From positions 68,072,300 to 68,136,299 of the forward strand of contig CM049314.1 in the NCBI GenBank assembly GCA_026874595.1: DNA of 64,000 nucleotides, given 5' to 3'. Position numbers and translations under genes: made by a program. This stretch comes from Sipunculus nudus (taxonomy: Eukaryota > Annelida > Sipuncula > Golfingiida > Sipunculidae). Positions 36,846 to 50,045 of this stretch are shown piece by piece (position 1 is the first letter of the stretch; every line of letters begins with the position of its first letter). The notes under the pieces were generated by a model. It worked only from the letters and a program-made list of their open reading frames with translations, was not told the DNA's origin and searched no databases.

Positions 36846-37904
36846 TCCTTGGAATACGCATTGACATACGTGACTGCATGTTTTTTCTGCCACGGGATAA
36901 GCTAATTGATTTGCGTCACATTGTGCTCTACTAAAAAAAGAAACGCGTGAGGAAACAACAACTGCAAAGCATCGCGGTAAAACTCAATTATGAGGCTTAA
37001 TGCGTTAGCGGACCACGCACTTTTCTGCGATGTGTCTGTTACGGCGGCCTCATCATTAGCTTTTAACTTCAAGGAGCTGTGAAGAAGGAGTCAATCTGGT
37101 GGTGTGAGTTTGTTGCGCAATACACGGTCGTAGGGCTGTATTCCACAACGGTGATATCTTTTTTATAAATTGGTCTTCTGCTTATCCAAAATATTTTATA
37201 ATTTACGTATAAGAAAACAAAACCCGCCTGATCAGATATGATTAATTAATCTTATTTGCGTTACATCTATATAACTTCATTTCACATGTTGATTTCATTT
37301 TATCCGAAAAAGAAGTTTCTCTTACTTACAAGCATGCATGTAATGATATTCCTGAATGAATACATTTCTTTATAATTTAATCTGAGAAACCAATGTTCAT
37401 CAATAAAGATATGAATATACATTTTTAAATATATGCATATATATTTTATTTTTGCCTTTATTTTAATAAAGGAAAACAACTTTAAGCAAATGCAAATCTT
37501 GGAGCCTAACGGAACGTCAATTATGATGTGCCTGAATCTGATTTAAATCTTCTTGCTTTCTTTAATTATTGCTGGATTAATGTCTATCTATTTCTTATCA
37601 CCAAAAAATGGAAGAACATAATGTAATCTGTCTTCTCATAATAATGGATATGCAAGCATTAACTTTGGTAATAGTATTTTAAATATAGGCGCCTCGATGG
37701 CAAACCATGTACACGTACATAACGAGTATTTTAAATATTTGAGCGGCATAAGAAATGTGTGACGTGCGTTGCTTAATAAGAGTTAGTCTCTGGTGAGGAT
37801 GACCGACTGTGATCAAAAATGGTATTTTTCTTGGATATGAGGGTTTAATGGTCATATCTGTTTATTAATGTAATTTGATTTCATTTATAAATCGCTGTTA
37901 TGAT
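36846..37904. other. No recognised gene
   Basis: AT-rich spacer between two D blocks of the lectin cluster. Nothing coding seen. Confidence 0.4.
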
Positions 37905-38140
37905 TATTAGACCTCGAAGTTTATTTCTTGTTACTTTTTTTAGCACATGATTAAGAACGTTGGCCATTCAGTCCATGTGACACTCATAATAAGTGAAAGT
38001 AATTGTGGAATCAAAATAGTAAAGATATGAGCCCGTGGTGACACATGCAGACTTTGGGTTTATGCATATATCAGGTGATAAGTGTAGACCCAAAGTAATA
38101 TTTTCTAGAGTGGCCAGGAAGTCACATGTCCTACATCTAT
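37905..38140 (+). repeat. Duplicated lectin-cluster block D, copy 2
   Basis: Aligns over about 240 bp with 49795-50035: 'ttagacctcgaagttta' against 'ttagacctcatagttta', 'tccatgtgacactcat' against 'tccatgtgacgcttct', 'ccgtggtgacac' against 'ccggtgatgacac', then 'tttatgcatatatcagg' against 'tttatacatacatcag'. The copy at 49.8 kb stands about 1 kb before a lectin last exon. Confidence 0.7.
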
Positions 38141-39364
38141 GAAGGGTAAGATTTGCTCTTTTGAAAAGTTGAATATATAAATCGGTGTTTGTGTTATATT
38201 CGAATATTTGCAATTATTTGATAAAACTATAAATCAAAGCAAAATGATAATACATATTTCAGCCACAGCTAAAGATGTATAAATTGCGGGGCTGCATACG
38301 GACTATATGCTTTAGACCAGACGTTGACAATGTTATAACTGACAAATCAGACCCAAAAGGTCCCTTTACATATATAAAAAAACTATTTGAAAAAAAACAC
38401 CATATTTCGCGTATATAAAAACCTGCAGCTGTCACATATGCCGTTTTTCGATTTACCTGTACTACTGATCACAGTGTGTTCACAAGCCGTAAACTACTTG
38501 ATGATTGACTTTTACCATGCAACAAATAAAAAAGTACCACAGGTTGTTGTCGTAACAATCAGTAACAAACAGAAACTTACAAAGTAATTTACCATGTGAA
38601 ATTCACTAAGGCGTGAAAAGGTGCCAACAAACGAACCGAAACTTTTTTTCTGGCTAAATGGAAATACACAATCCTTTCGTATCTTGCTATTTAAACTTTT
38701 TCATGATTTTTCATATGCTGTTTCAGAAATTTAGACACCAATCAGTATCTCTTGTTTTGAGAGATTTTCAAAAGGAAACTAAACCGTGTCTTATCTTCAA
38801 GGGGTCATTTTCTTTAATCTTCAGGGGTCCACTGAAATGTCCCATTTTCATTTGTTTGTAATAACTGATGGTTTCAGGTTCAATATTGGTAAGCAGGTAC
38901 TAGTAAAATTATGAAGTTTTTCCAATTTTAATATACTGTTTATTTTATTGAATAATGTTTATCTGATACACCTCGAAATGATCCCCCCTCCAAATACGTA
39001 TGGAGACTGTTTAAAATTGAAAAAGAGGAAAACAATTGATGAAATGCAGACAACGCTTGATTCTCTTCTGGAAAGTAGAAAAGTAGAAGAAGGTTCAAGA
39101 TGTAGAAGGGGGGGGGTGTCGTACATAGAGACCGAGTTTGAGGAAGTGAAGAAAAGTACTTGCGTAAATGTGAATTTCAGGAAATAAAGGAGTAAATAAG
39201 TTATTCAAGTAACCGCCTGAGAGCATTAATTCAGTTATTCCAGGAGGGTTAGAAGGAAACAGACTGACCTAATATTGCTAATCATTTTCTGGCGACATAA
39301 ATAGGAACGGGTCCAATTTCAGAGATACTTCAAGCGTACAGGTCTGGTCGTACGCAAATTCTTT
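38141..39364. other. No recognised gene; one unassigned short frame
   Basis: A frame from ATG 38978 to 39187 encodes about 69 residues rich in Lys and Glu (LKKRKTIDEMQTTLDSLLE). It matches nothing I know, and a G run sits in it. I do not call it a gene. Confidence 0.4.
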
Positions 39365-39935
39365 GAAGTCAGTCAAAAAGATACGCCTCATCGAGAAGTC
39401 AGTCAAAAAGATACGCCTCATCGAGAAGTCAGTCAAAAAGATACGCCTCATCGAGAAGTCAGTCAAAAAGATACGCCTCATCGAGAAGTCAGTCAAAAAG
39501 ATACGCCTCATCGAGAAGTCAGTCAAAAAGATACGCCTCATCGAGAAGTCAGTCAAAAAGATACGCCTCATCGAGAAGTCAGTCAAAAAGATACGCCTCA
39601 TCGAGAAGTCAGTCAAAAAGATACGCCTCATCGAGAAGTCAGTCAAAAAGATACGCCTCATCGAGAAGTCAGTCAAAAAGATACGCCTCATCGAGAAGTC
39701 AGTCAAAAAGATACGCCTCATCGAGAAGTCAGTCAAAAAGATACGCCTCATCGAGAAGTCAGTCAAAAAGATACGCCTCATCGAGAAGTCAGTCAAAAAG
39801 ATACGCCTCATCGAGAAGTCAGTCAAAAAGATACGCCTCATCGGAAATCAGTCAAAAAGATACGCCTCATCGAGAGGTCAGTCAAAAAGATACGCCTCAT
39901 CGAGAAGTCAGTCAAAAAGATACGCCTCATCGAGA
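39365..39935. repeat. Near-perfect 30-bp satellite, about 19 units, open in frame on both strands
   Basis: The unit starts 'gaagtcagtcaaaaagatac' and ends 'gcctcatcga'. Sixteen units from 39365 are identical; three more with single differences follow after a one-base deletion near 39843. Because 30 is a multiple of three, frames stay open: + strand KSVKKIRLIE repeated, - strand MRRIFLTDFS repeated with a Met in every unit. There is no upstream exon, signal peptide or homology to support translation, so I treat both frames as artefacts of a recent expansion. Confidence 0.95.
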
Positions 39936-41340
39936 GAGATTTATATTACATGACATATCGTAACCATTGAGATACTGTACTGAAGGTGTAAGTGACTGTG
40001 GTTAAAAAAAAGGAAACAGCGTGTATTTTAATGATGGAGGATACCGGCATACAAGAAACATTCATAAGAAGTTATTTACAGTAGTGAAAGAAAGGAGATG
40101 ACTGGCTTGTTAACCTTGGACGGTCTATTGGGTGATTAAATAAAAGAACAGTCACAAGGGAGAGTCTGGTCCGTTAAAAACTCTCCACCCACGCGGAATT
40201 TGAAATTTTCTGAGGCATTTCTTTTAAAATACAATAGACATATTCCAGGTGGTATCAATGACTTGTTTTTGATAGAATGTTACAGAAGGGTCTTGTTACT
40301 AAACGTCTGATTGGAACTTTGCAGCACTAAATATTTCCAGGTAAAAATGGAAAATTCTTGAAAAAAGTTTTTAAAGTATGTGGAAATGAAAGATTTTATT
40401 TGTTCAAGAAGCGCTAAATCCACTAAAGAAGTAATAAATCCACTCTCCACTCGCGAAATAAGTGGCATAAGTTTTTTAATTTTCACACGGCAACAGCGAC
40501 ACTCAAGACGTGATGGTTTTGATTGGAAATCAGATAGAATTTAAATGCTTTATAACGAAATGTGACATTCAAGTTAGATATATACTTATTCACTGGACAA
40601 CCGTTCAAACTAAATAACATTTATATGTCAAATTGAGAAAATAAAATGATTTCTTTGTTCAAGAAACGCATTGCGATATATCAATTGACCACACGCAAAA
40701 TCAGTGGCATGTTTTGTTTAATTTTCACAAGCAAGCAACGACACTCAGCGCAGATATAAGCCTTATTGGACAACCATTTACACTAAATAATAGTTATCAT
40801 TGAATAATGATGCCCAACAGGGTAATTATACGCAGATGCAACAAGTAAAATCTAGAAATTGAAATTCAGAATTGAGACAAATATAAAAGAAAATATTATG
40901 TTACCGGAACAAAATAGTAGAAATTATCTTCATAAAGTATAAACTCAAACAATAAATGAAACAGAAAATAACTAATTAGAATATCTAACAGTAGCAAGGC
41001 TGAATAAAGCAATAAAAAGTATGCAAAATGGAAAAAACACTAGGTAATTATGGGCTTGCAAGAAATGTATAATAGCAATTATTTATATTCTAGGCAATGA
41101 TCTGTTAACACATTCACTACCAAGCCAAATATTCCCCAAGCGCCAGGGCCTGCAACAGTCTCGGGGAGCTCCGGCCGAGTCAGGTCTAGGTGTGAATTTG
41201 CTGAGGACGAGGGTGTGAAATCCATCTGGGCCAAGGGCTATAAAACCTGGGGTAGGTATTATACATGCAAGGAAGACATGACCCAGTTAGTTAGCATATA
41301 ATAACTGAAACTGCCTTCAAAGTAAACATACGCGCAAACA
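39936..41340. repeat. Intergenic region with a diverged tandem pair and a SINE-like scrap
   Basis: About 40400-40620 and 40665-40800 share 'caagaa(g)cgc', 'aatcagtggcat' or 'aataagtggcat', 'gttttttaattttcacac' or 'gttttgtttaattttcaca', 'caacgacactca' and 'ggacaacc'. They are two copies of one unit of about 270 bp. About 41138-41165 ('gccagggcctgcaacagtc') resembles the end of the SINE at 56.6 kb. No gene recognised. Confidence 0.55.
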
Positions 41341-41348
41341 CACACAGG

Positions 41349-41407
<59 letters not shown>
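41349..41407. repeat. Compound microsatellite (AT)n(AG)n
   Basis: An AT run at 41350-41381 passes directly into an AG run ending at 41407. Confidence 0.9.
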
Positions 41408-41408
<1 letters not shown>

Positions 41409-43205
41409 TGTCAGTGGAAATAAGTAGAGATTTATGAAAAGTCACAGTTACAATCATATATGACCAAATTTCTTGTGTCTGTGATGATTCTTTCTCTCTT
41501 GATCCACTTCGGGCGCACGGGGTTTGTATCTCATATTGTTGTATGATTACTATAAACACTCGCTATAGACGTGAAGCGAAACGACACAGTGGGTTGAGTA
41601 GATAATGAGCTGTACAATGAAATGCCGCACGATTGCGGATGAGCACTATACTTTTTTTTACAATTCTCATTAGTGCTCAAAAATACATTTTTACCTTTCA
41701 TAACAAACAAACCTATTCTGCCAATCAATATAATTCTAAAATTGTATTATAACTTTATATTACACCAGTAATTTTTATACATAGTCATAGACTGTTTATA
41801 CAAATCCCGACATGCATGATGAAACTGACTTCGTCACTGTCACCGTCACACAAAGGGAATTATACGACGAATGCGAGTAAAGTAATCAAGCTGGTTAAAT
41901 GTGTATGTGCGGCGTATGTATCAAGGACCTGGTGAAGTGCGTTAGGGATTGTGCCCTGCGATCAGGCATTATATTCGCCTTTACTTCCGCGCTTTCCTCC
42001 TACGCTGCCCTGTGCGAGAGTCCTAGAAGATCCTTTGAGAAAACGGGATATATTCAACTTAACGATAAAACTCTGATAATTCTGCTAAAAGTGTCTTATA
42101 AAACAAAGATACTTGATCATAAAACAGATATTTATATATCAAATACGTATGTAACATATCCCTCGACACTGTTTTCAACTTTAAATGTTGATTAGAAGAA
42201 TATATTTCGTTGTGAACGATGATATGCAAGGAACAATGTCTGCTCTGAGTTTCCCCAAGCCACAGCGGGTAAGCCGCCTGGGTTAACTTGTATCAATGTA
42301 TTAACCGCAGGTCATTGGTTCTGACTAATTTTTGTCCCAAAATAAATGACTAATTCTGCCTCAGATTATATGTTTCCCTGTCATAAACACAATATTTGAT
42401 TTTACACGATTTTTTACCAGCAAGGATTTTAAGGTCTTTCATTTTCTTAAACATATTTATGCGGCGGTATCCAGGATTCTTCATAAATACACTGCATATA
42501 TGCAGTGAGCATTATATATGTTTCATCAACAGAACGTGGAGTTTGCAATTAAAATTTTACATTTTACATGCACTTGTTAGAGAAGGTACGTACACAGGTA
42601 TATTTCTATGTATTAAATACAAGAAACATGAAATACCTTCAAATATTCCAAACTAATCATTTGCAGCCACGGTCTAGTTTCCCAGCCGATCTGTATGTCA
42701 ATCATGTGGTCCCGCGCCCTTTGATTGTTCAATAGGCTGTCCGCGCGGGGAAATAAACCTGAACGACCTCACACCTCCCTATCTCCAGCTCACACCTAAG
42801 GTGTGATCGATCAAATCTTGGTCGCACACCGGGTTTGCCATACGTAGGGGTCAAAATACACCCTAATATAAACTAGATACAAGTATTGACGCGTCCTCGC
42901 CTTTGAATCTAAAAAAAGATATTCCTAAACGGTATCAACTGGACATTGAAGATGGTTGTAAACTTATTTAACAGCGAAGGCCAGGAGCCGGGGATTTCTT
43001 CACTCTCTACACATCTTCCCTGTGTTCGAATAATCAAGCGCACTGATGAAGGAAAATTATTCCATGTCATGCCATAAGACCAATTTATAAATGAATTACA
43101 ACTCATCCGTGGAGAGTTTGTCGTTGAATTTAAGAGATATCTAACTACAAATTGCTCATAAAGAAATGACTTGTAAACCCGTCACTGGTACTGGTGAAAT
43201 CAAAA
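41408..43205. other. No recognised gene upstream of the lectin gene
   Basis: A frame of 98 codons (41899-42195) begins MCMCGVCIKDLVKC but matches nothing and has no splice support. A short inverted repeat 'cacacctaaggtgtg' lies near 42791-42805. Confidence 0.4.
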
Positions 43206-43227
43206 TAGATGACGTGTAAACACAGCA

Positions 43228-43511
43228 TTGGCACTGAATGTGTTAAATGTTGCTAATGGAATTAACAATAGACACACCGGTATTAAAGCGAGTACCTCTT
43301 TCGAATACAATACAGCTGTATCAAATGTGTTTTTTATATTGAATTTGTTGTACATTACCTTAACTGGTTTAAATATAGGTGAATGTCTGCTGAAGCATAA
43401 TCACGTAGACAGTATGTGAGGTCGACTTATCTTGGCGCAAATATATCACCTTGGCTTGCAGAATCAATACTGGAGACAGTGAACTGAACAACATTTTAAA
43501 CACAAGGGAGG
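43228..43511 (+). promoter_or_regulatory. Putative promoter and non-coding leader exon of the lectin gene
   Basis: This is the best-conserved part of the block repeated at 33.7 and 35.4 kb, although it is not coding. It contains a TATA-like word 'aatatatca' at 43439-43447. About 30 bp downstream a stretch ends in 'aacacaagggag' followed by a GTAAGA donor (GT at 43512). An acceptor AG at 43784-43785, five bases before the ATG at 43790, would complete a 5' UTR intron. Exon limits are predicted, not proven. Confidence 0.5.
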
Positions 43512-43789
43512 GTAAGATTTGTTCATATTTCATTTACTTTGAAACCAGTAGCTGTGTTACATCGAACGAATATCCTTTTGGATTTCGAGTAATATTGAAT
43601 AAAAATCTTCCAGTGTCTTTTCTTCTGACGACTTAGCCGTACTATAAATCTATAATTCTTTAATAGTGTATTTATGTAGTTGGTCATGGGCAGATATTAA
43701 ATTTACCAGTACAAAATTTCTGTTAATATAACATACCTGTATATAGTACACTATTTTACTTGGTAGGATCAACAATCAACCGTAGAAAA

Positions 43790-45517
43790 ATGCAGTTTGT
43801 CTTATATCTGGCGTTACATCTTACCGTTAAAACAGGTATGTTTCTGTATACAGTGTAGCTATCTTTATCATGACGGAGCATTGATAGCTTACTACATAGT
43901 TTTAACAAACCTTCCCGGTTTTCTGAGGCACAAAGTAAAGGAATTCACCTTACAACTCCTTGTTATATATTCCAGTTGACGTTCAGGGTAGCACCTCTCT
44001 CGGAAGCCATGTCTTAAAAAGGGTTTACGGAAAACAGCATTCAATGATTCAATGCCGAGAACTATGTGAGAGACAGAAATCTCCACCATGTGCTAAAGAG
44101 GAAATAATTGGCGGCGTATGCACACTTCTTGCTCCTAAAAGTGTTAACAACCTCCCGATTAATAAATGCTTCATCTCTAAACATGGTATGTTCTTTCTTC
44201 ATTTACATTCACACACATATGTATATATAAAAAGGTCAGAGGCACAATATTTTCTTATTTCTGCTTTCATCTCAGTAAGGAAAGTTAGCGTTTGAATTAT
44301 GATGGAGTTGAGCTAATAAATTGCGTGTTATATAAAAAATAACCCTCGAACATAGCTTTTGGAGGAAAGCCGAATATAAGCCAGTTGAATCTGTCTCTGA
44401 AGGTGAGATTCGAAATTCTTAACCACATTTATTTTGATTGGTTTGGCTCGAAGCGGCAAAAAATTAATGAACTATCATATTAAATATTACTCTGAGTGTT
44501 TCAGAATATGAGTGTCCTGTAGAATTCTCATACAAATATCAAGAAGTTCCTTCCATGACTTCCGCTAACAAGTTGCCTTCCTGTTACGCCTTCGGGCGGT
44601 CACGGCTTTCCTGGAAAATGTCAAGAAAAGCTTGCAAAAAGCTCGGTGGAGATTTGGTCAATATTGAAACACAAGGAGAAAGTAAGCACCTCGACGCAAT
44701 TATAAGACGTAACACAGATCTCCAGAAACCCGGTAGGTGCCATACCACACAGAAAAATAATCACATTATCTTAGCAAAGATCGTGAAAACTTCAGTCATT
44801 AAGTTGAGTTCCTATTGAATGTTTATTGTTACCTGATTTGCTTTGTTTTACGAAGGTCTGTTGAACTTGCTAACAGACATTATAATATCTTGGATACATA
44901 CCTATCGAATGTAAAATTGAAAAAAAACAAAATTCACCCATTCCTGCGATATATCTAGTTAAGATTTTTACACTCGCACACACACATAACACACACACAT
45001 ATACAACTGATGAATCACAAATTCTTGTTTTGACAAGGACTTAAACTCGAGATTCCTGAACTCGGACTAGTAATATGAGGGTTAAGTCAAAATTTCTCTC
45101 GGACAGAATATTAAAAAAAAATCAAGCCTTCATATAGAGAGCTTTGTCTCTGCATCATGAGCATAAGTTATTTAAATATTCAAATAAAAATCGAATTTGC
45201 AAGAAAGAAATTTAAGACTGTTAATCAACATTTATTTACAGAATTTACTACATATTACTTTTTTAGATTTTATTGATGCCGGCGACTGGGCCTATTGGGC
45301 AGGGGGATCGGACACTGGTTACGAGGGAAACTGGATTTGGGTGACATCCGGCATTCGTTTCAAGTACACGAATTGGTACCCAGGCCAGCCAGACAACAAC
45401 AAAGGACGCGAACACTGTCTCCAACTCAGACGTGAGCTAAACTGGAGATGGAATGACAATCAATGTTTTTGGGCCTTCTTCGGTTTCATCTGTGAAGCAG
45501 AAGCAAGGATAATATAA
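43790..45517 (+). CDS. Secreted C-type lectin with PAN/apple-like module, four coding exons
   Basis: Exons 43790-43835, 43976-44185, 44505-44732 and 45267-45517, all with GT-AG borders and phase-1 introns; they sum to 735 nt, 244 residues plus stop. Residues 1-15 look like a signal peptide (MQFVLYLALHL). Residues about 16-85 hold five cysteines spaced like a PAN/apple module (QCRELCERQ, PPCAKE, GVCTLL, NKCFI). Residues about 89-244 are a C-type lectin domain: WKMSRKACKKLGGDLVNIE, YWAGG at 171-175, QPD at 202-204, GREHC with C212, WND at 223-225, and the closing cysteines 228 and 237. QPD with WND is the known Ca2+ site for galactose-type sugars. A polyadenylation signal AATAAA lies at 45536-45541. 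Such lectins act outside the cell, in molluscs often in immunity or particle recognition. Ligand and exact PAN identity are inference. Confidence 0.88.
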
Positions 45518-46707
45518 ACGTCTAAAGGAAGGGAAAATAAAGACAAAAGGAAACTTCTTAGTTAATCCTATAATAATGAGTCTGAACTTCTAAAGTGATG
45601 TCTCATTTATTTGTTTCCTTATAGCACGTGCTTAATTAAAAAAATGTTCTGACAGCTTACTTCGTGATATGTAGCGTTTGTCATAATAGTTTTGCATGAG
45701 ACTTTCATGGGGATCTAATTTTTAACCGACAAGTGACCAAATAACCTTTCTTCTTATATATAAACTGAAGGCAACAGCCTTGTCTCGTAACATCTGAATA
45801 TCGCTTTTGTTTATTATTATATAAAATGCAGTGATCCATGGATTTTTTTTGTTTGTTTAAAATGAATGAAGCAGCGGGTGTTTTTTGAAACTATGGATTT
45901 TTGTCTGATTTAACTAATTGGTGGATATGCACAAAGTCATGGGTAAACGGTGAGCAATACTGCCAGTGTATGATTAACATAAGATTAAATAATGCTTTGT
46001 TCAAATAGCTGAATGAAAATGGCATTTATACCGTGCTGAGTATACTGTTTTGCCTTCTCATGGCATAACCGATTAGAAATCTAGAACATCAGAACATCTA
46101 GAACTCCGCTTATTACAAATGAAAGCGTTTTATCCATGAAGCATACAGACATCTACTTCTTGTGACACATGCAATCACCGGCTTACAAATATAAGATATC
46201 TTGTCTGTAAACTCAGAAATGTATTATGGACAATGACCAGGGTGTCCCATTTAAAACTATAATTCGGTCATTTTTAATTAAATTGTAAAATTCTCCTTTT
46301 GGTATTTTTGAATGCTCTATTACGAGGTCTATTTCGAACCAAAATTATCTCCAATTCAGTAAATATAAGGATCAGTGTCAAACTGTTAGCTCCTCTACTA
46401 TCTTCAATTATCATGTATCATACCTCCATTTACTACTAAATACGAGGTTAAATTTTTTCAGTTTTATTTTCAAATACCACAGCAACAAATGATAAAAACG
46501 AGTAACCCTATTGGGTCCTGGACTATCTACTTACGCCATAATATTGCTACACAAATTCATCACAAGCTTCAAATGTACTGCTTTATTAATTACTGTCATA
46601 ATATTATTATTTCATGTCCATTGTTACAATTTACTCAACTAACCTCAATATAATAATAAAGATAACTACAAACCATGACTCTTTAAGTAATACCTGCATA
46701 CATCTGA

Positions 46708-46758
<51 letters not shown>

Positions 46759-46790
46759 CCCAAACACTGTTACGTATAATCCTGAACACA

Positions 46791-46841
<51 letters not shown>

Positions 46842-47934
46842 AGAAAAAAAGAAATAACGAATTTGGCTTAGTTGTAAATCGACTTATTTTATGATGAATC
46901 ATCCTATTTTATCGAAACTCTCTAACAAAAAGATCATTTTCTCTGCTTGGGTATTTTTTTCTATTATGTTGTATGATATGTGTAAAACTTACAGTGACAC
47001 AGGTTATATCTCACACATTTAGAGTTCATAAAGTACGATGTTGCACAAGACATTGTTAATCGTAAGCAATACAACAGTGCCAAGGTGAAATACAAAGACC
47101 CTAGAGACCACATTAGTCGAATTAGCCTTGAGCTTGCTAATTGTGTGTCCGTACATGATCGTATGTTTATTTCTCTTGCAGATTGTCATTTTTCATTATA
47201 CCCATAGATGGCGCTCAGGTACTTTTCATTAGCCGCCGTATTATGTTGACCCCCACAAATGTCCATTGAAAAGAAACATTTGACCTTTTCCATATATCAT
47301 CGGCCGTTTGTGCCTTTCGGTTTTATTGCTTTATCATTTCAGTGAATATTGTGGAATTCCCGATTTATCTGCGTCAAAAGAGAAGTTCTTCAGAAAACGT
47401 TTATCTGTGGTAATAGTAGATTTGAAATATATAGGTTCATCACTAAGTAACCACGTAAAGATACATATAGCTTAAAGAAGAAGAATTGAAATATTTGATT
47501 GACACTAAGAAAAGTTTTGTGTGTGTTGCATGTTTAGAATTGGTTTGTGTTAACGATTCATCTTCTGTGATCAAATATGGAATTTAGAAAAATACCTACA
47601 TCATCTCGCTTATTTTTGTTAATATAAATAACAACAAAAATACTAATATTGATTAAATATTAAATATCTTGTTCATACTCATTAGACTGGGTCTATTGCA
47701 AAGAGGGAAAATTAGGATTATCTACAATATTGTAAATTTCACTAGTCACAAAAATATCAGTTATATCATGCTTCTGCTCATATATGAAAAAAACTTAAGA
47801 TAGAATAGGACAACAATCATTAAGAAAAGCTTGAGTAATTTAACTTCGATGAGAGCTGGGATCATGGGTCCAAACTTTATATTTAATGCCACTAGCACAA
47901 TATAAAATAATGGTTACTTTTCTTTTTTTATGAC
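45518..47934. other. No recognised gene; block D remnant and two AT microsatellites
   Basis: About 46140-46260 is a weak copy of the lectin-cluster block D ('gtgacacatgca' and 'agggtgtccca'). (AT)n tracts lie at about 46710-46754 and 46793-46837. Nothing coding seen. Confidence 0.45.
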
Positions 47935-49620
47935 AGAACGAGGCGTCCGCCTGGTTTGTCCCCATCACATTAGTTATTTATACTAACCACAGAAATACTA
48001 GCGAGCCATATTCTCCTAAAGAATAGAATGAAGTAAATGAATGTAAAGGGCAAGAAATACAGATATAACAGCTCGCCGATGACACAACATGTTTTGCGGT
48101 GAATACCAAATCTGGTCAACATGTTTTGGCCACCATTAATATTTTTCATAAAGTTTCAGGTTTAAAGGTTAATATGAATAAAACTGAAGTCCGATGGTTA
48201 GGTACAAGGGCTGGAAAGGAAGATGGAGATCAACTAGGGAGATGGACATCCGAAGATTTTAAAACGTTAGGCATTGCATTATGTCAAACTGAAGAATCTA
48301 CAGCAATAATTATATGATAGAAAATACAGGGGAAAAATCGGATTCGATTACTCATGAAAGAATAAAGTTAACACTGCAATGAAGAGTACTGATCGCAACA
48401 GCATTTGGTATTCAACAATAACTGTACTATATGTCCATGCTTCAAATACACAATCCTTACCTTAAGGAAATACAAATCAGATCGGCTAGCTTTCCCTGTC
48501 TCTGTGTAGACAAGGACTTATAATTGTCATATTTAGTTAGATCATACTTTAAGAAGCCGTATTTTTACAGTATGAAATCTTAACATGCTGCTCTTTCAAA
48601 ACTAACTTAAAGTATTTGTCGCCAATATATAAGGATATATTGGCATTTTCTCCTAGATTATTTTAGCAGAAGCAAACGCCCATCAATCCAGGATATTATT
48701 CACCAGAACATATGGTACAACGATTTCATACAATAAAGTTATAAAAAAATTTTATTTTATATAAAAAAATGGTAAAAAGACCGGTATCCATACAATCGCC
48801 CACTTGATAATATGAAACAGGACTTCCCTTAACGATGAATCCTTTAATGACAAATGATAGGATATAAACAGATTTCATCGAATACCTCAGACTCATAAAA
48901 CACAATCCAAAAGTTGGATATCTATTCTAGCACAAAATAGGGACGAACTTGACACTAGTTAATATGCAGAGAATTCAGATTTAGAATACCCCTTTTGTAT
49001 TATTTTAATATTCAATCTCTAGGGACGAAGTATTCTACAATACCCTAATCTCGAGTAAAGGTGAAACAGCTACAGCATAGTTCTATAGGTCACAGAACTA
49101 TGGCATTACCTAAGCAATTTAATTCAAACAGTAGCATACCACTTTCCTTAACTAAACGAATCTATCAAATTACAAAACTTACAATTTAGATTTCTTCATC
49201 GAATAATCCCAATGCTATCTCGAATGAAAGTAACGAATACCCCTCTTTGCGATGATTACAAAAAATATACATAACGATGATTTTGAACACAAAGTTTTTA
49301 TTGTGACGTAACCGTGGAACAATCCCAGCAGTATCTTCAGTTTAGCTATTGAGAATATCTCTTTGACCATACAGGACGTTAAATTAGGATAAAAAGGGAA
49401 TGGAAAACCCCAAATATAATAGTAAATCACATCGTTATACAAGACAAATATTATATTCATAAACAGAAATGTGCCGAAAAACGAATGCATTTCATATAAT
49501 TCTGGAAATATGTAGGAAATCGGATGGAAATTTATTTTAAACTAACTTAAGGAAATAAAGGGAAAGAACAAGTATATACTGAAGTTTTGGGTCTTTTAAA
49601 TCAAAATGTTAAGCTCTATT
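47935..49620 (+). mobile_element. 5'-truncated L1-like non-LTR retrotransposon (LINE) remnant
   Basis: The left part carries the middle of a reverse transcriptase in several frames: PSHxLFILTTEILAS at about 47960-48010, then LADDTTCF (the catalytic ADD, 48071-48100), FHKVSGLKVNMNKTEVRWLG to about 48210, and WTSEDFKTLGI. The right part holds the usual region downstream of the RT: LQFRFLHRIIPMLSRMKVTN and TPLC at about 49170-49255. Stops and shifts interrupt every frame, and the endonuclease and first half of the RT are missing, so it is dead. The motif style ('SGLKxNxxKTE', 'FRxLHRIIP') points to the L1/Tx1 side of LINEs; a finer family cannot be fixed here. Confidence 0.8.
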
Positions 49621-49794
49621 CTGGACTTAATATTCGCATCCTTATCATACATTTGACACTGTAAACATTTATTGTAATTCATCTACCCATGTTTCAGTAT
49701 AGTGATGCTTATGTTCATTATTTGCATTTATACAAATACATTTCTACTTCTTTCAATCCACATACTTATATAATTCATAGGCTTTATTCAGATG

Positions 49795-50045
49795 TGTTCA
49801 TTAGACCTCATAGTTTATATCTGATTGTTTGGCGTATGATTAGGTATGTAAGCAATTAAATCCATGTGACGCTTCTTATACGTTAAAGAAATTGTAGCAT
49901 GTAAGTGCGGAACAATACAACTGTGAACCGGTGATGACACGTCTAGATCTTGGCTTTATACATACATCAGTTCCTGGCTGTATACTGTAAACACTACTGT
50001 ATATATTGCCAAGATATTTCCTACATTGACGTAGGCCAAGATGAA
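49795..50045 (+). repeat. Duplicated lectin-cluster block D, copy before the third CTLD
   Basis: Aligns with 37905-38140 (see that entry). It lies about 0.85 kb upstream of the CTLD exon at 50895, which supports it being part of a duplicated lectin unit. Confidence 0.7.

Noticed and set aside
39365-39935. CRISPR-like array
   Set aside because: Units are contiguous with no unique spacers, and the genome is eukaryotic.
39278-39953. Long open frames of 187 and 196 codons on opposite strands
   Set aside because: Both are produced by the 30-bp satellite whose length is a multiple of three; no homology or gene structure.
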